From the NCBI GenBank assembly GCA_002104905.1, contig MCFE01000078.1, positions 62,001 through 126,000 on the forward strand: 64,000 nt of DNA, read 5' to 3'. How positions within the stretch are numbered: the first letter of the stretch is position 1; every line of letters starts with the position of its first letter. The position numbers and the translations under genes were made by a program. This stretch comes from Basidiobolus meristosporus CBS 931.73. Taxonomy: Eukaryota > Basidiobolomycota > Basidiobolomycetes > Basidiobolales > Basidiobolaceae. The notes below the pieces were generated by a model. It did no database searches. It was not told the DNA's origin and saw only the letters and a program-made list of their open reading frames with translations. Positions 10,473 through 19,419 of the stretch are shown here, piece after piece.

Positions 10473-11170
10473 ATGAAATCACAGCTGGCACTCGCTCTCC
10501 TCGCTTTCTCCTCCGTTATGGCACAAAATAATGGTCAAGCTGCCCAAGGTAAGTGAACCTGGGGTGCTACCGTGGGACTGTAAGAGATATGTTAAATAGA
10601 GGTGGTAGATTGTATGTCGAGATGTAATCAGGAAAGTTCTACGTGGGTCAACTGCGCCGCAGAATGTATGGGGGTCCCACACCCAACCACAAAGGATGAT
10701 ATGTTTCATTTACTTGCACTGGCCAGGTGTGTCTGATATCTCGTAGAAACACTTACTCATGTAATTCTCGATCCATAACTGTAGTACAAGATACTAGAGA
10801 TTGTTTCAATGAGTGCGGCCAAGCCGATGGAGGGTGTCAGAGTAATTGTATCAAAACGCATTTTGTTGAGGATGGTAATACAAAGGGTGAGTCTTCGGTC
10901 CAGCCCATTGATACAAACCCTACTACTACCGCTAGTACAGAGGGCTCGAAGACTACAAATACCTCAATTTCTTCAACAGGCGCTAATGTATCAACCACCA
11001 CTACCAGTAACCAGAGTTCAACAAGTTTAAATAAGCTATCGAGCACAGCAATGCCTACGGGTGTAGTTAAATCTACTGCAAACACTCTATCAAGTGGTGC
11101 AGCACTGAAAAAGATAATCATCGCAAGTGTAGGCCTGCTTTTAAGTGGACTAGTACGGATGCAGTACTAA
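10473..11170 (+). CDS. CX3C-family secreted GPI-type protein, member 1 (possible splice-site lesion)
   Basis: Member of a local five-gene family. The exons by homology are 10473-10548 (76 nt), 10609-10698 (90 nt) and 10785-11170, giving 183 aa. Exon 1 encodes a signal peptide ending at MAQ. Exon 2 has C-x3-C-x9-C-x3-C (DCMSRC to CAAEC), followed by MGVPHPTTKD. Exon 3 opens with VQDTRDC, continues as C-x3-C-x6-C-x3-C, then a Ser/Thr-rich stalk and a hydrophobic end typical of a GPI signal. Unlike all paralogs, the second intron begins with AT, not GT (GATG|ATATGT; member 5 has GATG|GTATGT). Retention would stop translation within 14 codons. An alternative 44-nt intron (donor 10703, acceptor at 10746) would keep the frame. 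It may be a pseudogene or use a non-canonical splice. Confidence 0.75.
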
Positions 11171-11653
11171 GCAGGTATTCATAGGGGGTGAGATAAAGGA
11201 AAGTAGATATGACAAGATATACCTGTTGATATGGTTATTTCTGAAATAAACACTATCATTCCCATAGATAGCCAACTGAGTTGTTTCCATTTTTCTGCAG
11301 ATTCATCAAAATATGTATATCAATGTGTGATACTTGCTTCAACATAAAAAACGAATCAATAAATATGAGCTATCAAAAGTTCTGACACAAGCAGCCAGTC
11401 ATAAAGCTTACAACAGTAGCATTCCAATAGTGCACGAAGCATGAGCCCAAGCACCGACCACTTTATTTGGAACAAGTGTTACACGAAAAAACTGACGTAC
11501 CCACTCTGGCTATTAATATGAATACAATGCTACACTGGTGTGCCTTTACTTATAATGGGGCTACATGAGAGTATACTGAAGATCCATACCATTTATGGTT
11601 GATCTGTAGTTATAAATACAGTTGGAAGGACCTTGCCAGAGAGTATCAACACC
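11171..11653. other. Intergenic, upstream region of alcohol oxidase
   Basis: 483 bp between CX3C member 1 and the alcohol oxidase, both rightward. A TATA-like TATAAATA lies at 11612-11619, about 40 bp before the ATG at 11654. No gene or repeat is seen. Confidence 0.45.
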
Positions 11654-13819
11654 ATGTCTCAAATCGCATTCAATGAAAAAGGGCAATTCTGTTTCCCCAA
11701 GAAAGTAACTCCTCAGCTCAACCATGAAGAATGGTCAATACTGCAAGTCCTCCTGGACACCTTTACTCCCGAGTTGACTTTGAAGCAGTGCGATAATATA
11801 GTTAAAAGCCATCCACAACTTCGCAAAGATAAAGCTCAACGCTTTCTTAGAGCCCCGGCCAGTAGTTGGGTGACCAAGGAATTCGTGGATCTAAAGTTAT
11901 CCGCCATGAGTCAAGCAAAGTTAAATGACCTGAGAAGTGCTCTGCACTCTCTGAACTCTTCAGCTACTGCATTACCCTTGACAGGCCATGCCACTCCGTT
12001 CACCAAGCTTTCCTTCGAACAACGTGAATTGGCTGTACAAAAATGGGCCCTTAGTAGTATCAATGCTATCAAATCCCTGTATAATTCTTTGGGGAGTTTA
12101 TGTATCATGCTAACATACTCTCAGCCTGCTCTTGGCAATGAATCTATCTACTGGTCAGCCAGTGGCTACCCTGGTCCAGATCCTCTAAGAGATACCAAGA
12201 AGCTATCGCTGAATCTGAACGAATATCAGTTTTTGGAGGTGCCCGCTCAAGGTGCTACAGTGGAATATGACGTGGTGATTGTGGGAACCGGAGCTGGAGG
12301 AGGTGTTGTGGCCGGAAGACTCGCTTCGGCTGGTTTGAAGGTATTGGTTTTGGAGAAAGGGCAGTTCTATAATATGGACCAGCTCTCCTTGACTGAAGCT
12401 GAATCCTACCACTATCTATTTGAGGGTAATGGGTCAGTTGTAAGTGAGGATGGTGGATTGACATTGTTGGCTGGTTCTACATTTGGTGGCGGGACTTTCG
12501 TTAATTGGTCAGCATCTCTGGCCCCACCTCACGACGTGAGAGAAGAATGGTCTCGTGAATACGGTCTTCCTTATTTCGAAAGTACTCAGTTCCAACGCAA
12601 CATCGATGCCGTATGCAAAAGACTTGGTGTATCAGATGCGCACCTTAAGCACAACTTGGCCAATGAAGCATTATTAATTGCTTGCAAGCGACTTGGATAT
12701 CCTTCTGGAAACATTCCTCAGAATACCGCCAACAGCCGCCATGATTGTGGTTGGTGTACATTTGGCTGCTCTAATGGAGGCAAACAAAGCACAGCGGTAA
12801 CGTGGTTGCAGGATGCCCAGCAGCATGGAGCTCATTTCGCAGTGAACTGCTATGTGCAGGAAGTGATAACCAACAATGGAAGAGCCGAAGGAGTTATTGC
12901 TCATGTGAATGGATCCCCACTTGTGGTCAAGGCGAAACGAGTTGTGGTGTCAGCAGGCGCTCTTAACAGTCCGTTGATTCTTGAGCGTTCTGGACTTAAA
13001 AACAAGAATATTGGTCGTACTCTTCGTGTTCACCCAGTATACATAGCCAGTGGTTACTTCCCCAATCTTGAGATTGATCAGTTCAGTGGAAGTATCATGA
13101 CTGCCATTTCTGGTATTGCCGATCGTCGACAAGGCACTGGATACGGGGCCAAGCTTGAGATCCTCGCCGGACATCCAGTCTTGGGAAGCTTTTTGAGATC
13201 TTGGAAATCTGGAGAGAGTCACAAGACTAGCATGGTAACATTGAGAAACCAAATAACTGTAGCTATTTTAATTCGAGACAAGGATAGTGTGGCCCGAGTG
13301 TTTGCTGACAAAGAGACACAAAAGCCATGTGTTGAATTTTCACTTGGCAAGTTTGACGCGGAATCGGGGGTCGAGGGCGTTCAAGCAGCCACAAAAATCT
13401 TAGTTGCCCTGGGAGCCAAGGAAGTGGAAGTTCCATTCCCTGGAATGAAGCCGTTCGTAGCTGATTATTTGAAGACTCCATCAGGTGATGACTCTACTTT
13501 CCCCAATGTCGAACTCAAGGATCCAGCTAAATTGGCGCAATTCCTTGATGACATGGGTCGTATTAATTTCAAGCAGCTATCACCCATGGTAGCTTCCGCT
13601 CATATTATGGGTTCGTGCCGCATGGGAACCTCACCAAAGGTGTCAGTTGTGAATCCCAAGGGCGAGACATGGGAAACTAAAGGATTATATGTTGCTGATG
13701 GAAGTGTGTTCCCAACACCAAGTGGAGTCAATCCCATGATTACCATTCAATCGGTAGCATATTCAATTGCTGAGTTCATCAAAGAGGACATAGCACAAGC
13801 CCCTGGATCCAAGCTCTAG
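11654..13819 (+). CDS. Long-chain fatty alcohol oxidase (GMC oxidoreductase family)
   Basis: A single-exon protein of 721 aa. The frame is open a little further upstream, but the first ATG is at 11654. It oxidises long-chain alcohols to aldehydes with FAD and O2, producing H2O2; fungal and plant FAO enzymes act in omega-oxidation of lipids and alkanes. The N-terminal 200 residues form the FAO-specific helical domain. The Rossmann FAD site is VVIVGTGAGGGVVAGRLA (about residue 207), with the acidic partner in VLVLEKGQFYN. GSTFGGGTFVNWSAS is the GMC signature. A Cys-rich DCGWCTFGCSNGGKQ motif is characteristic of FAO. The C-terminal catalytic region includes SAHIMGSCRMG and GLYVADGSVFPTPSGVNPM. 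No membrane segment is obvious beyond a mildly hydrophobic stretch near residues 135-155. It is embedded between two CX3C-family genes. Confidence 0.95.
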   Translation: MSQIAFNEKGQFCFPKKVTPQLNHEEWSILQVLLDTFTPELTLKQCDNIVKSHPQLRKDKAQRFLRAPASSWVTKEFVDLKLSAMSQAKLNDLRSALHSLNSSATALPLTGHATPFTKLSFEQRELAVQKWALSSINAIKSLYNSLGSLCIMLTYSQPALGNESIYWSASGYPGPDPLRDTKKLSLNLNEYQFLEVPAQGATVEYDVVIVGTGAGGGVVAGRLASAGLKVLVLEKGQFYNMDQLSLTEAESYHYLFEGNGSVVSEDGGLTLLAGSTFGGGTFVNWSASLAPPHDVREEWSREYGLPYFESTQFQRNIDAVCKRLGVSDAHLKHNLANEALLIACKRLGYPSGNIPQNTANSRHDCGWCTFGCSNGGKQSTAVTWLQDAQQHGAHFAVNCYVQEVITNNGRAEGVIAHVNGSPLVVKAKRVVVSAGALNSPLILERSGLKNKNIGRTLRVHPVYIASGYFPNLEIDQFSGSIMTAISGIADRRQGTGYGAKLEILAGHPVLGSFLRSWKSGESHKTSMVTLRNQITVAILIRDKDSVARVFADKETQKPCVEFSLGKFDAESGVEGVQAATKILVALGAKEVEVPFPGMKPFVADYLKTPSGDDSTFPNVELKDPAKLAQFLDDMGRINFKQLSPMVASAHIMGSCRMGTSPKVSVVNPKGETWETKGLYVADGSVFPTPSGVNPMITIQSVAYSIAEFIKEDIAQAPGSKL

Positions 13820-14566
13820 TTGATTGCAAATTTCTGAACTGTATTTAAATATGTGCCTTATGAATTGATTCAATTTTTGCAAAATACTCATGTTAATTTC
13901 TATTAAATACCATTTTAAGCAAATCCAGCTCATATCAATGTAAGTTAACTTATATTGCGTTCACTGGGTGACTACGACACAATCTTGCGCCTGGGTGCTT
14001 TATAGTTTTGAGATTGTTATTGAGATGCAGATCTATGCCATTTACGAATGATTTTGAAGATTGCTATCAATTGAAGGTACCTATCAAAGACACAAATATT
14101 CAGCATTTATGATGAGTGAGGCAAATTCTCATTGTTGCCTTGTAAAATGATGAAGAATGGTCAGCGAGCCAAGTTTTCCTTTGTCCATACACTCTTAATT
14201 ATGAAACAGTGTGACATGATACTTGACTACTGTTGTTGGGGCCAGAAAAACCATACACATGCGGTTACAAAATTTAAGCTGTAGTTTCGTTACTTTTACA
14301 AGGGTTGAAGGGAGCCTGGGATATCACGAAACATCACTTTTAGACCCTTTGATGTAAATCTAACGAAAGATAAACAGCATCAAACACAACTTTGGTGTAA
14401 TCTAACAAGTAAAGTGTGCGGTGTAACATTGTAAAATATATCATGTATCGATTCAGTCAATGCTCATCTAAACATGGCTTGTTCTGATATATAAACTTAA
14501 GACCCTAAGTGCTGGTAATTCACTAGTCCCAAAATACACAAGAATACCTCTTTTGAAAGCTTTACT
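13820..14566. other. Intergenic, upstream region of CX3C member 2
   Basis: 747 AT-rich bp. A TATA-like ATATATAAA near 14488-14496 lies about 70 bp before the ATG of member 2. No open frame or RNA gene is apparent. Confidence 0.45.
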
Positions 14567-15275
14567 ATGAAGGGTTGTCTTATAATTGCCTCGATTGTTT
14601 TCTCATCTGTTGCGGCCCAGGGCAATGGACAATCTGTCCAAGGTATGTGATTTGTAGTTGTGGATGCGGATGCGGATGTGGTGTTGGTAGTATTTCTGGG
14701 CGTTTATCAGTTTCAACTGCTAGGTTGTATATCAATGTGTGATCAAGGAAGCTCTACATGGGTCAGTTGTGCCGCGGAGTGTATGGGAGTTCCACACCCA
14801 ACCACCAGAGATGGTAAGTACTGGCCCAATGTCGAGTTTGTTGTGCAGCAAAACCCACTTGCTAACCCTCGAATCAATTCCCAAAAATGCAGTACAAGAT
14901 ACCAAAGATTGCTTCAATGAATGTGATCAGGCTGATGGGGGGTGCCAGAGTAATTGTATCAGGACACATTTTGTTGAAGGAGAGAATTCAAAGAGTGAAT
15001 CCGCTACCCAGCCAACTGATACACACAGTCCTACTTCCACGGCAAGTGCAGAAGTCACGAAAACCCCAATTCTTTCAACAGGCGCCAACAAACCAGGCAT
15101 TACCATCTCTAGCCAAAGCATGACTAGTGGAGTCAGTGGAGCTTCAAATACCGCTACATCAACTGGAGTAAGTCGATCAGTCCCAACCACTGTATCAAGT
15201 AGAGAGACAAGAAATAAGGTCGCCATCAAAACTATAGGATTGCTACTGAGTGGGCTATTGTGGATGCAAAATTAA
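14567..15275 (+). CDS. CX3C-family secreted GPI-type protein, member 2
   Basis: The exons are 14567-14642 (76 nt), 14724-14813 (90 nt) and 14893-15275, joined in phase 1 at both introns to give 182 aa. A signal peptide ends in VAAQ. Exon 2 carries C-x3-C-x9-C-x3-C (GCISMC to CAAEC) and the conserved GVPHPTTRD. Exon 3 starts VQDTKDC, with C-x3-C-x6-C-x3-C, then a Ser/Thr-rich stalk and a hydrophobic GPI-type tail ending LLWMQN. The closest relative is member 1 (same 3' half motifs). Both introns have canonical GTATGT/GTAAGT donors. Intron 1 contains a short GGATGT/GGATGC repeat that is also recognisable in the decayed copy at 16.8-17.1 kb. The function is unknown. A cell-wall or surface location is inferred from the signal peptide and tail. 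Confidence 0.88.
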
Positions 15276-15544
15276 ACAAGTGTCAGGAAAAGAACAATGC
15301 TAGAGAGAAGTTTAGCATTATAACGGCCTATAGAATATATATCAGTAAACAAATGTATGCAATAGCGTGAGAATATATAGGAATATACGATAAAGGCGAG
15401 ATACACAGAGTACATTTGACACATGCCAAGCCTTCACTCTTTTCCTGCCTCCAACAGTATAGTTTAGATTAGGTCATTAGACACAAACGAGGCCTCCTAT
15501 GTATTAAATTACGTGCTTAGGCACCCCACCAGCCTAAGGTGATG

Positions 15545-15846
15545 TTTACATAATCGCTGCAGTTCTCCACCCCCTCATATTAGCAATGGTTCTCTTGCTT
15601 GACATTGTGACAACAACCGGGGCGTGTGGAGGTTCACACCCCAACTTGTTGATTTGTGTCTCTCATTGACTCCTCCAGTCTGGCCCTAAGGCCAAGTATA
15701 AATCCCACGGGGGCTCATGTCTCAATCACTATCACCATCACGACAGCAACAATCCCCTGCTATTGACCAAATTCCTTGTGTGCAATCGACTTTTCCAAGA
15801 TGAAATCGACCTTGCTAATCGCGCTTATTACTTTCTCGGTGGTTGC
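15545..15846 (+). repeat. Left arm of 302-bp inverted repeat (promoter + signal peptide of CX3C member 3)
   Basis: This stretch recurs in inverted orientation at 17970-18271 with the same length and, by hand alignment, only two mismatches. It covers the promoter, 5' UTR and the first 15 codons plus a partial codon of member 3. Beyond it, on the body side, the two genes diverge quickly. Confidence 0.93.
15697..15703 (+). promoter_or_regulatory. TATA box of CX3C member 3
   Basis: TATAAAT lies 97 bp upstream of the ATG at 15800, inside the inverted-repeat arm. An identical copy in opposite orientation serves member 4. Confidence 0.6.
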
Positions 15847-16710
15847 TTCACAGAATGATGACCAGGAAACCCAAGGTAAACAATGAGTGGATTATATGAA
15901 GGATAGGGCATGGGTTACTGAGGTGGTATTTATGAATTTCAGGATGTTTATCTCTTTGCGACCAGGGTAGCCCACAATGGGTGGCCTGCGCAGCTGACTG
16001 CGTTGGCGTAACCCATCCAATAATTAAAGATGGTAATGGAGATATTTCTATTAATAATATGGTGATACTTACTATTGTCTATAGTACAAGACACGCAGGA
16101 CTGCGTTAATGGATGCGACTTTGACGATGGTCAATGCCACAATCAATGCATCAAGGCTCATTTCGATCGACATGTGTCTCAGATCGAGCTCATTGAGTCT
16201 ACTTTCGGGGAAGATAATGAAGAAAGCTCCCCAGTTGCGGATAATGCTTCAGCCCAGACTCCAGAACCTAAAGCAAGCGTCAGTGATCATCACTCCAGTC
16301 AACCTACTGGTCATGTAAAAGGTGACACATCCTCGTCCGAGGATAATGGGGCGGTAATACCATCTGTAGCCACTGGAAATGGGAATTCAAGATCAGACAA
16401 TATCAATAACGGTAACAACCATCGATTCAACCCAGTCGAGAATCCAGTTGCAGGACCCGCCTCTGAGGGATCGAGCGTTCATACCTCAGTAACAGCTAAA
16501 GTAACAATTCCAAGCACTCTCACCGGGAAGATTCTAAACAAGAGTGTGGCTTCACATGGCACTCCTACATCATCTCCATTTGTTGGCGTAAGCCGTACAT
16601 CTGCTAGAGTTGTATCCACTTCTATCCTACCAAGTAGTCAATCGTCTAGCATAAGGGCTACTTTAGCTATGCTATTATTGGGGAGTTTCGTTATTTTGAG
16701 CCAGTATTAG
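15800..16710 (+). CDS. CX3C-family secreted GPI-type protein, member 3
   Basis: The exons are 15800-15875 (76 nt), 15943-16032 (90 nt) and 16085-16710, joined to 263 aa, the longest of the family. A signal peptide ends VVASQ. Exon 2 shows GCLSLCDQGSPQWVACAADC, that is C-x3-C-x9-C-x3-C, then GVTHPIIKD. Exon 3 opens VQDTQDC with C-x3-C-x6-C-x3-C, followed by a long stalk rich in Ser, Thr, Asn and Asp and a C-terminal hydrophobic stretch (about the last 20 residues), consistent with a GPI-attachment signal. The promoter and signal-peptide part lies in an inverted repeat shared with member 4, while exons 2-3 differ. No known domain is recognised. Confidence 0.88.
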
Positions 16711-16774
16711 TTGAAAATCGCATACAATAATATCAATAAATGCATTACTACGGAATTTCCATGATGTTTGACTC

Positions 16775-17150
16775 TGCTAAGTATATTTGCGAATTCAGGA
16801 CTAGTATCATTTCAATCATCTCAGCTGATGTAGCAGTGCCTGAAGCCTCGACAACTCCACTACTCATGTTTTGAATAAAGATGGTAGTACCTAATATACT
16901 GGTTCCTGCTGAAGGGATTGATATGTTCGTAACTTCTGAATTTTCTTAATTACAAATTGAGATACAACCTAGTAGCTGCATCTGACGAGCGCCCAGGAAT
17001 ACTACTACATAATATCCACATCCACAGCTACATCCACAACTCTAAAGTAAACACGATGAACAGATTGCTCATTGCCCTGGGCCGCAATAGAAAAGAGAGA
17101 TTGAGGCATTTTTTTTATAAGTGTTATCTTCAGCTATTGTAAAACAAACT
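16775..17150 (-). pseudogene. Decayed sixth CX3C-family copy, related to member 2
   Basis: Read on the minus strand, the segment repeats parts of member 2 in order. First comes the end of exon 1 (TTGCGGCCCAGGGCAATG, exact), then a recognisable intron 1 with the GTGGATGT-type repeat and the TGCTAGGTTGTAT-like acceptor region (here CTACTAGGTTGTAT). After a deletion of most of exon 2 and the start of exon 3 follows a stalk fragment resembling MTSGVSGASNTATSTG (here MSSGVVEASGTATSAE). There is no usable start-to-stop frame and the cysteine core is gone. It lies between members 3 and 4, inside the inverted-repeat interval. Confidence 0.85.
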
Positions 17151-17326
17151 TTATTCACTGTACTCGAGACAGAGAGGTGACTACCTTGAAGATAATCAGT
17201 AAGGTTACAAATAGCGGATTACGTGATAAATGTAACGGTGATGTATGAATGGGAGTCATGTCTACCCAATGTTTCTGCAGGTGTGATATGTGCAATACGA
17301 AAGAGTCTCTTATTGTGGTACATCCG

Positions 17327-18016
17327 TCAGATGTTCCAACAATATAATACTGCAGTCACTAAAATCCCTACATTAAATGAGACTTTAGTTTCAAATGCCT
17401 CGTTCATTTGTGGCACAAAGGCAACTGGGGACCGGCCAACTCTGGCCGAAGTGGTGCTTGGGACAGTTGCAGTTATTGAATTTGTATTATGGTTTAGTAT
17501 GAGTGTGACAGACTGCCGAGTAGGCATACTTGTGTGTGTGGCCATCTTTGAAGCAACAGATAGCGTTGTAGCAAACAAGGTATCTTCCCTGGAATCTGCG
17601 TTACTGGTTGGGATTGTGTGGCTACTCTCACTAATGTCGTTTTCCGAGTGACTCTCGTGACACCAACTAGGACAGTTACCTCCATCATCACATTCGTTCG
17701 TGCATTCTATCGTGTCGTGGTCTAGGTCAATTTCAACATGTAGGTTAACTTTGAGAGACGTTCTAATCGTAAAACTGTAAATGACAGACCATCGCTAATC
17801 TTGGTAGGTGGTAACCCAACACAATCGGATGCACAGTTAACCCATCCGGAGTTGACTTGATCACATAATGCTAAGCACCCTACAATTCATGAATCGCACT
17901 AGTTAGCCACCTCCTTTCGCTTAACCAATATCTCACTTACTCTGAACCTCGTGATTATCCTCCTGGGTCGCAACCACCGAGAAAGTAATAAGCGCGATTA
18001 GCAAGGTCGATTTCAT
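17327..18016 (-). CDS. CX3C-family secreted GPI-type protein, member 4
   Basis: The exons read on the minus strand are 17941-18016 (76 nt), 17790-17879 (90 nt) and 17327-17721, giving 186 aa. The signal peptide is the same as in member 3 for its first 15 residues because of the inverted repeat. Exon 2 reads RCLALCDQVNSGWVNCASDC then VGLPPTKISD. Exon 3 reads DHDTIEC, then C-x3-C-x5-C-x3-C (one residue shorter than its paralogs), a Ser/Thr-rich stalk and a hydrophobic end (GILVTAVLYCWNI). The second intron has a weak donor, GTCTGT, where others have GTAAGT, GTATGT or GTAATG. The frame and phase are fully preserved, so I treat it as a gene, but splicing efficiency is uncertain. Confidence 0.78.
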
Positions 18017-18271
18017 CTTGGAAAAGTCGATTGCACACAAGGAATTTGGTCAATAGCAGGGGATTGTTGCTGTCGTGATGGTGATAGTGATTGAGACATG
18101 AGCCCCCGTGGGATTTATACTTGGCCTTAGGGCCAGACTGGAGGAGTCAATGAGAGACACGAATCAACAAGTTGGGGTGTGAACCTCCACACGCCCCGGT
18201 TGTTGTCACAATGTCAAGCAAGAGAACCATTGCTGATATGAGGGGGTGGAGAACTGCAGCGATTATGTAAA
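17970..18271 (-). repeat. Right arm of 302-bp inverted repeat (promoter + signal peptide of CX3C member 4)
   Basis: Reverse complement of 15545-15846 with two single-base differences. It holds the TATA element, 5' UTR and signal-peptide start of member 4. The arms are 2.1 kb apart and enclose the bodies of members 3 and 4 and the decayed copy. Confidence 0.93.
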
Positions 18272-18578
18272 GATGTCATTTGCCTGAACACGAGTTGTGA
18301 GGGGAAACAGAGATTTGAAATGTAGTTATTGGAAGATTCGTTCTATATGCGAGCTAACGGAATAAAATGCAACAAATATATACATGCGTGCATGCTGTGT
18401 GCACGTATCAAAGAACATTAGAAATTCCGAAAATAGTTTCTCTCATTTGTGCGTTCTTCAGCCACTTTCATTCAAATTTATTGCTGCAGTATGTTTGTCG
18501 GTAAACAAAATAATTAACGGTATCATGAAACAAACACTATCCAAACCTACACCCAACTAACTATATCCCTCCCTTCAT
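18272..18578. other. Intergenic between CX3C members 4 and 5
   Basis: 307 bp with no open frame. It holds the far-upstream region of member 4 and the 3' flank of member 5, both on the minus strand. Confidence 0.4.
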
Positions 18579-19193
18579 CTACTGCTGAATCCAGAGCAAG
18601 CCACTCGTGAGCACCCATACGCCGAATAACGTCACATCTGCCATGGTTGCTCCACTCGCTGGTGTAACCGAGGATGACCGATTAGGGCCAGCTGAGGTGG
18701 CAGTATTAGTAGCACCTGTGGCCAGTGCGCTCCCTGCTCGGCCTGATGTTTTGGTTGCCGAACCAGACATACTAGTTGGAGTCACTGATCCGGAGCCCGA
18801 GGGCTGGTGGGACTGTGCCCCATCGCTGCTAACAAAGTGGGCTTTGATACAATTATCCTGGCAACCGCCATCGTTCTTCTCACACTGGTTAAAGCAATCT
18901 TTTGTATCCTGAACTACATGGAAGTTAGATGGTTGGGTCTTTCTTGGCCATAGTTATGCAAAAACATACCATCCTTATTGGTTGGATGCGGCACACCAAC
19001 ACATTCTGCCGCGCAAGTGACCCATAATGCGCTACTCTGATCGCACTTGGCCAAGCACTCTTTAAAACACTTGGTCAGACTGTATACACAACGATCGATC
19101 AGATTGGGGATCCTTACCTTTTGCCGGCATAGAGGTATTCTGTGCCAATATAGAGGACATCGTGATGAGCCCATAGACTACGAAGAATTTCAT
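18579..19193 (-). CDS. CX3C-family secreted GPI-type protein, member 5
   Basis: The exons on the minus strand are 19118-19193 (76 nt), 18970-19059 (90 nt) and 18579-18913, joined to 166 aa. The signal peptide is MKFFVVYGLITMSSILAQ. Exon 2 reads ECLAKC, then CAAEC with the family spacing, and VGVPHPTNKD. Exon 3 opens VQDTKDC with C-x3-C-x6-C-x3-C, followed by a Ser/Thr/Gly-rich stalk and the hydrophobic tail TLFGVWVLTSGLLWIQQ. The intron 1 acceptor at TTTTAAAG was chosen because it alone restores the 90-nt exon and the phase; an earlier AG would give a stop. The donor of intron 2 (GATG|GTATGT) is the intact counterpart of the mutated donor in member 1. Confidence 0.87.
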
Positions 19194-19419
19194 TATTTTT
19201 TCTAGGCTGAGAATATGTTTCAACTGTTGGATCGGTTGGAGGAGGCGAGGGCTTATTTAAGTGTTGGATCCAGGAATTGGTTGGTTTGATATTGATGTAC
19301 CTCAAACGCGTGCGCAACACCCGTCAACAAAACAAAAACATCAATAAAGGATCGGAATATACATGTGGCCAGATAATACGGCGTGCTTGCATTAGTGATT
19401 GGTAAAGATAGGTAGCCGA

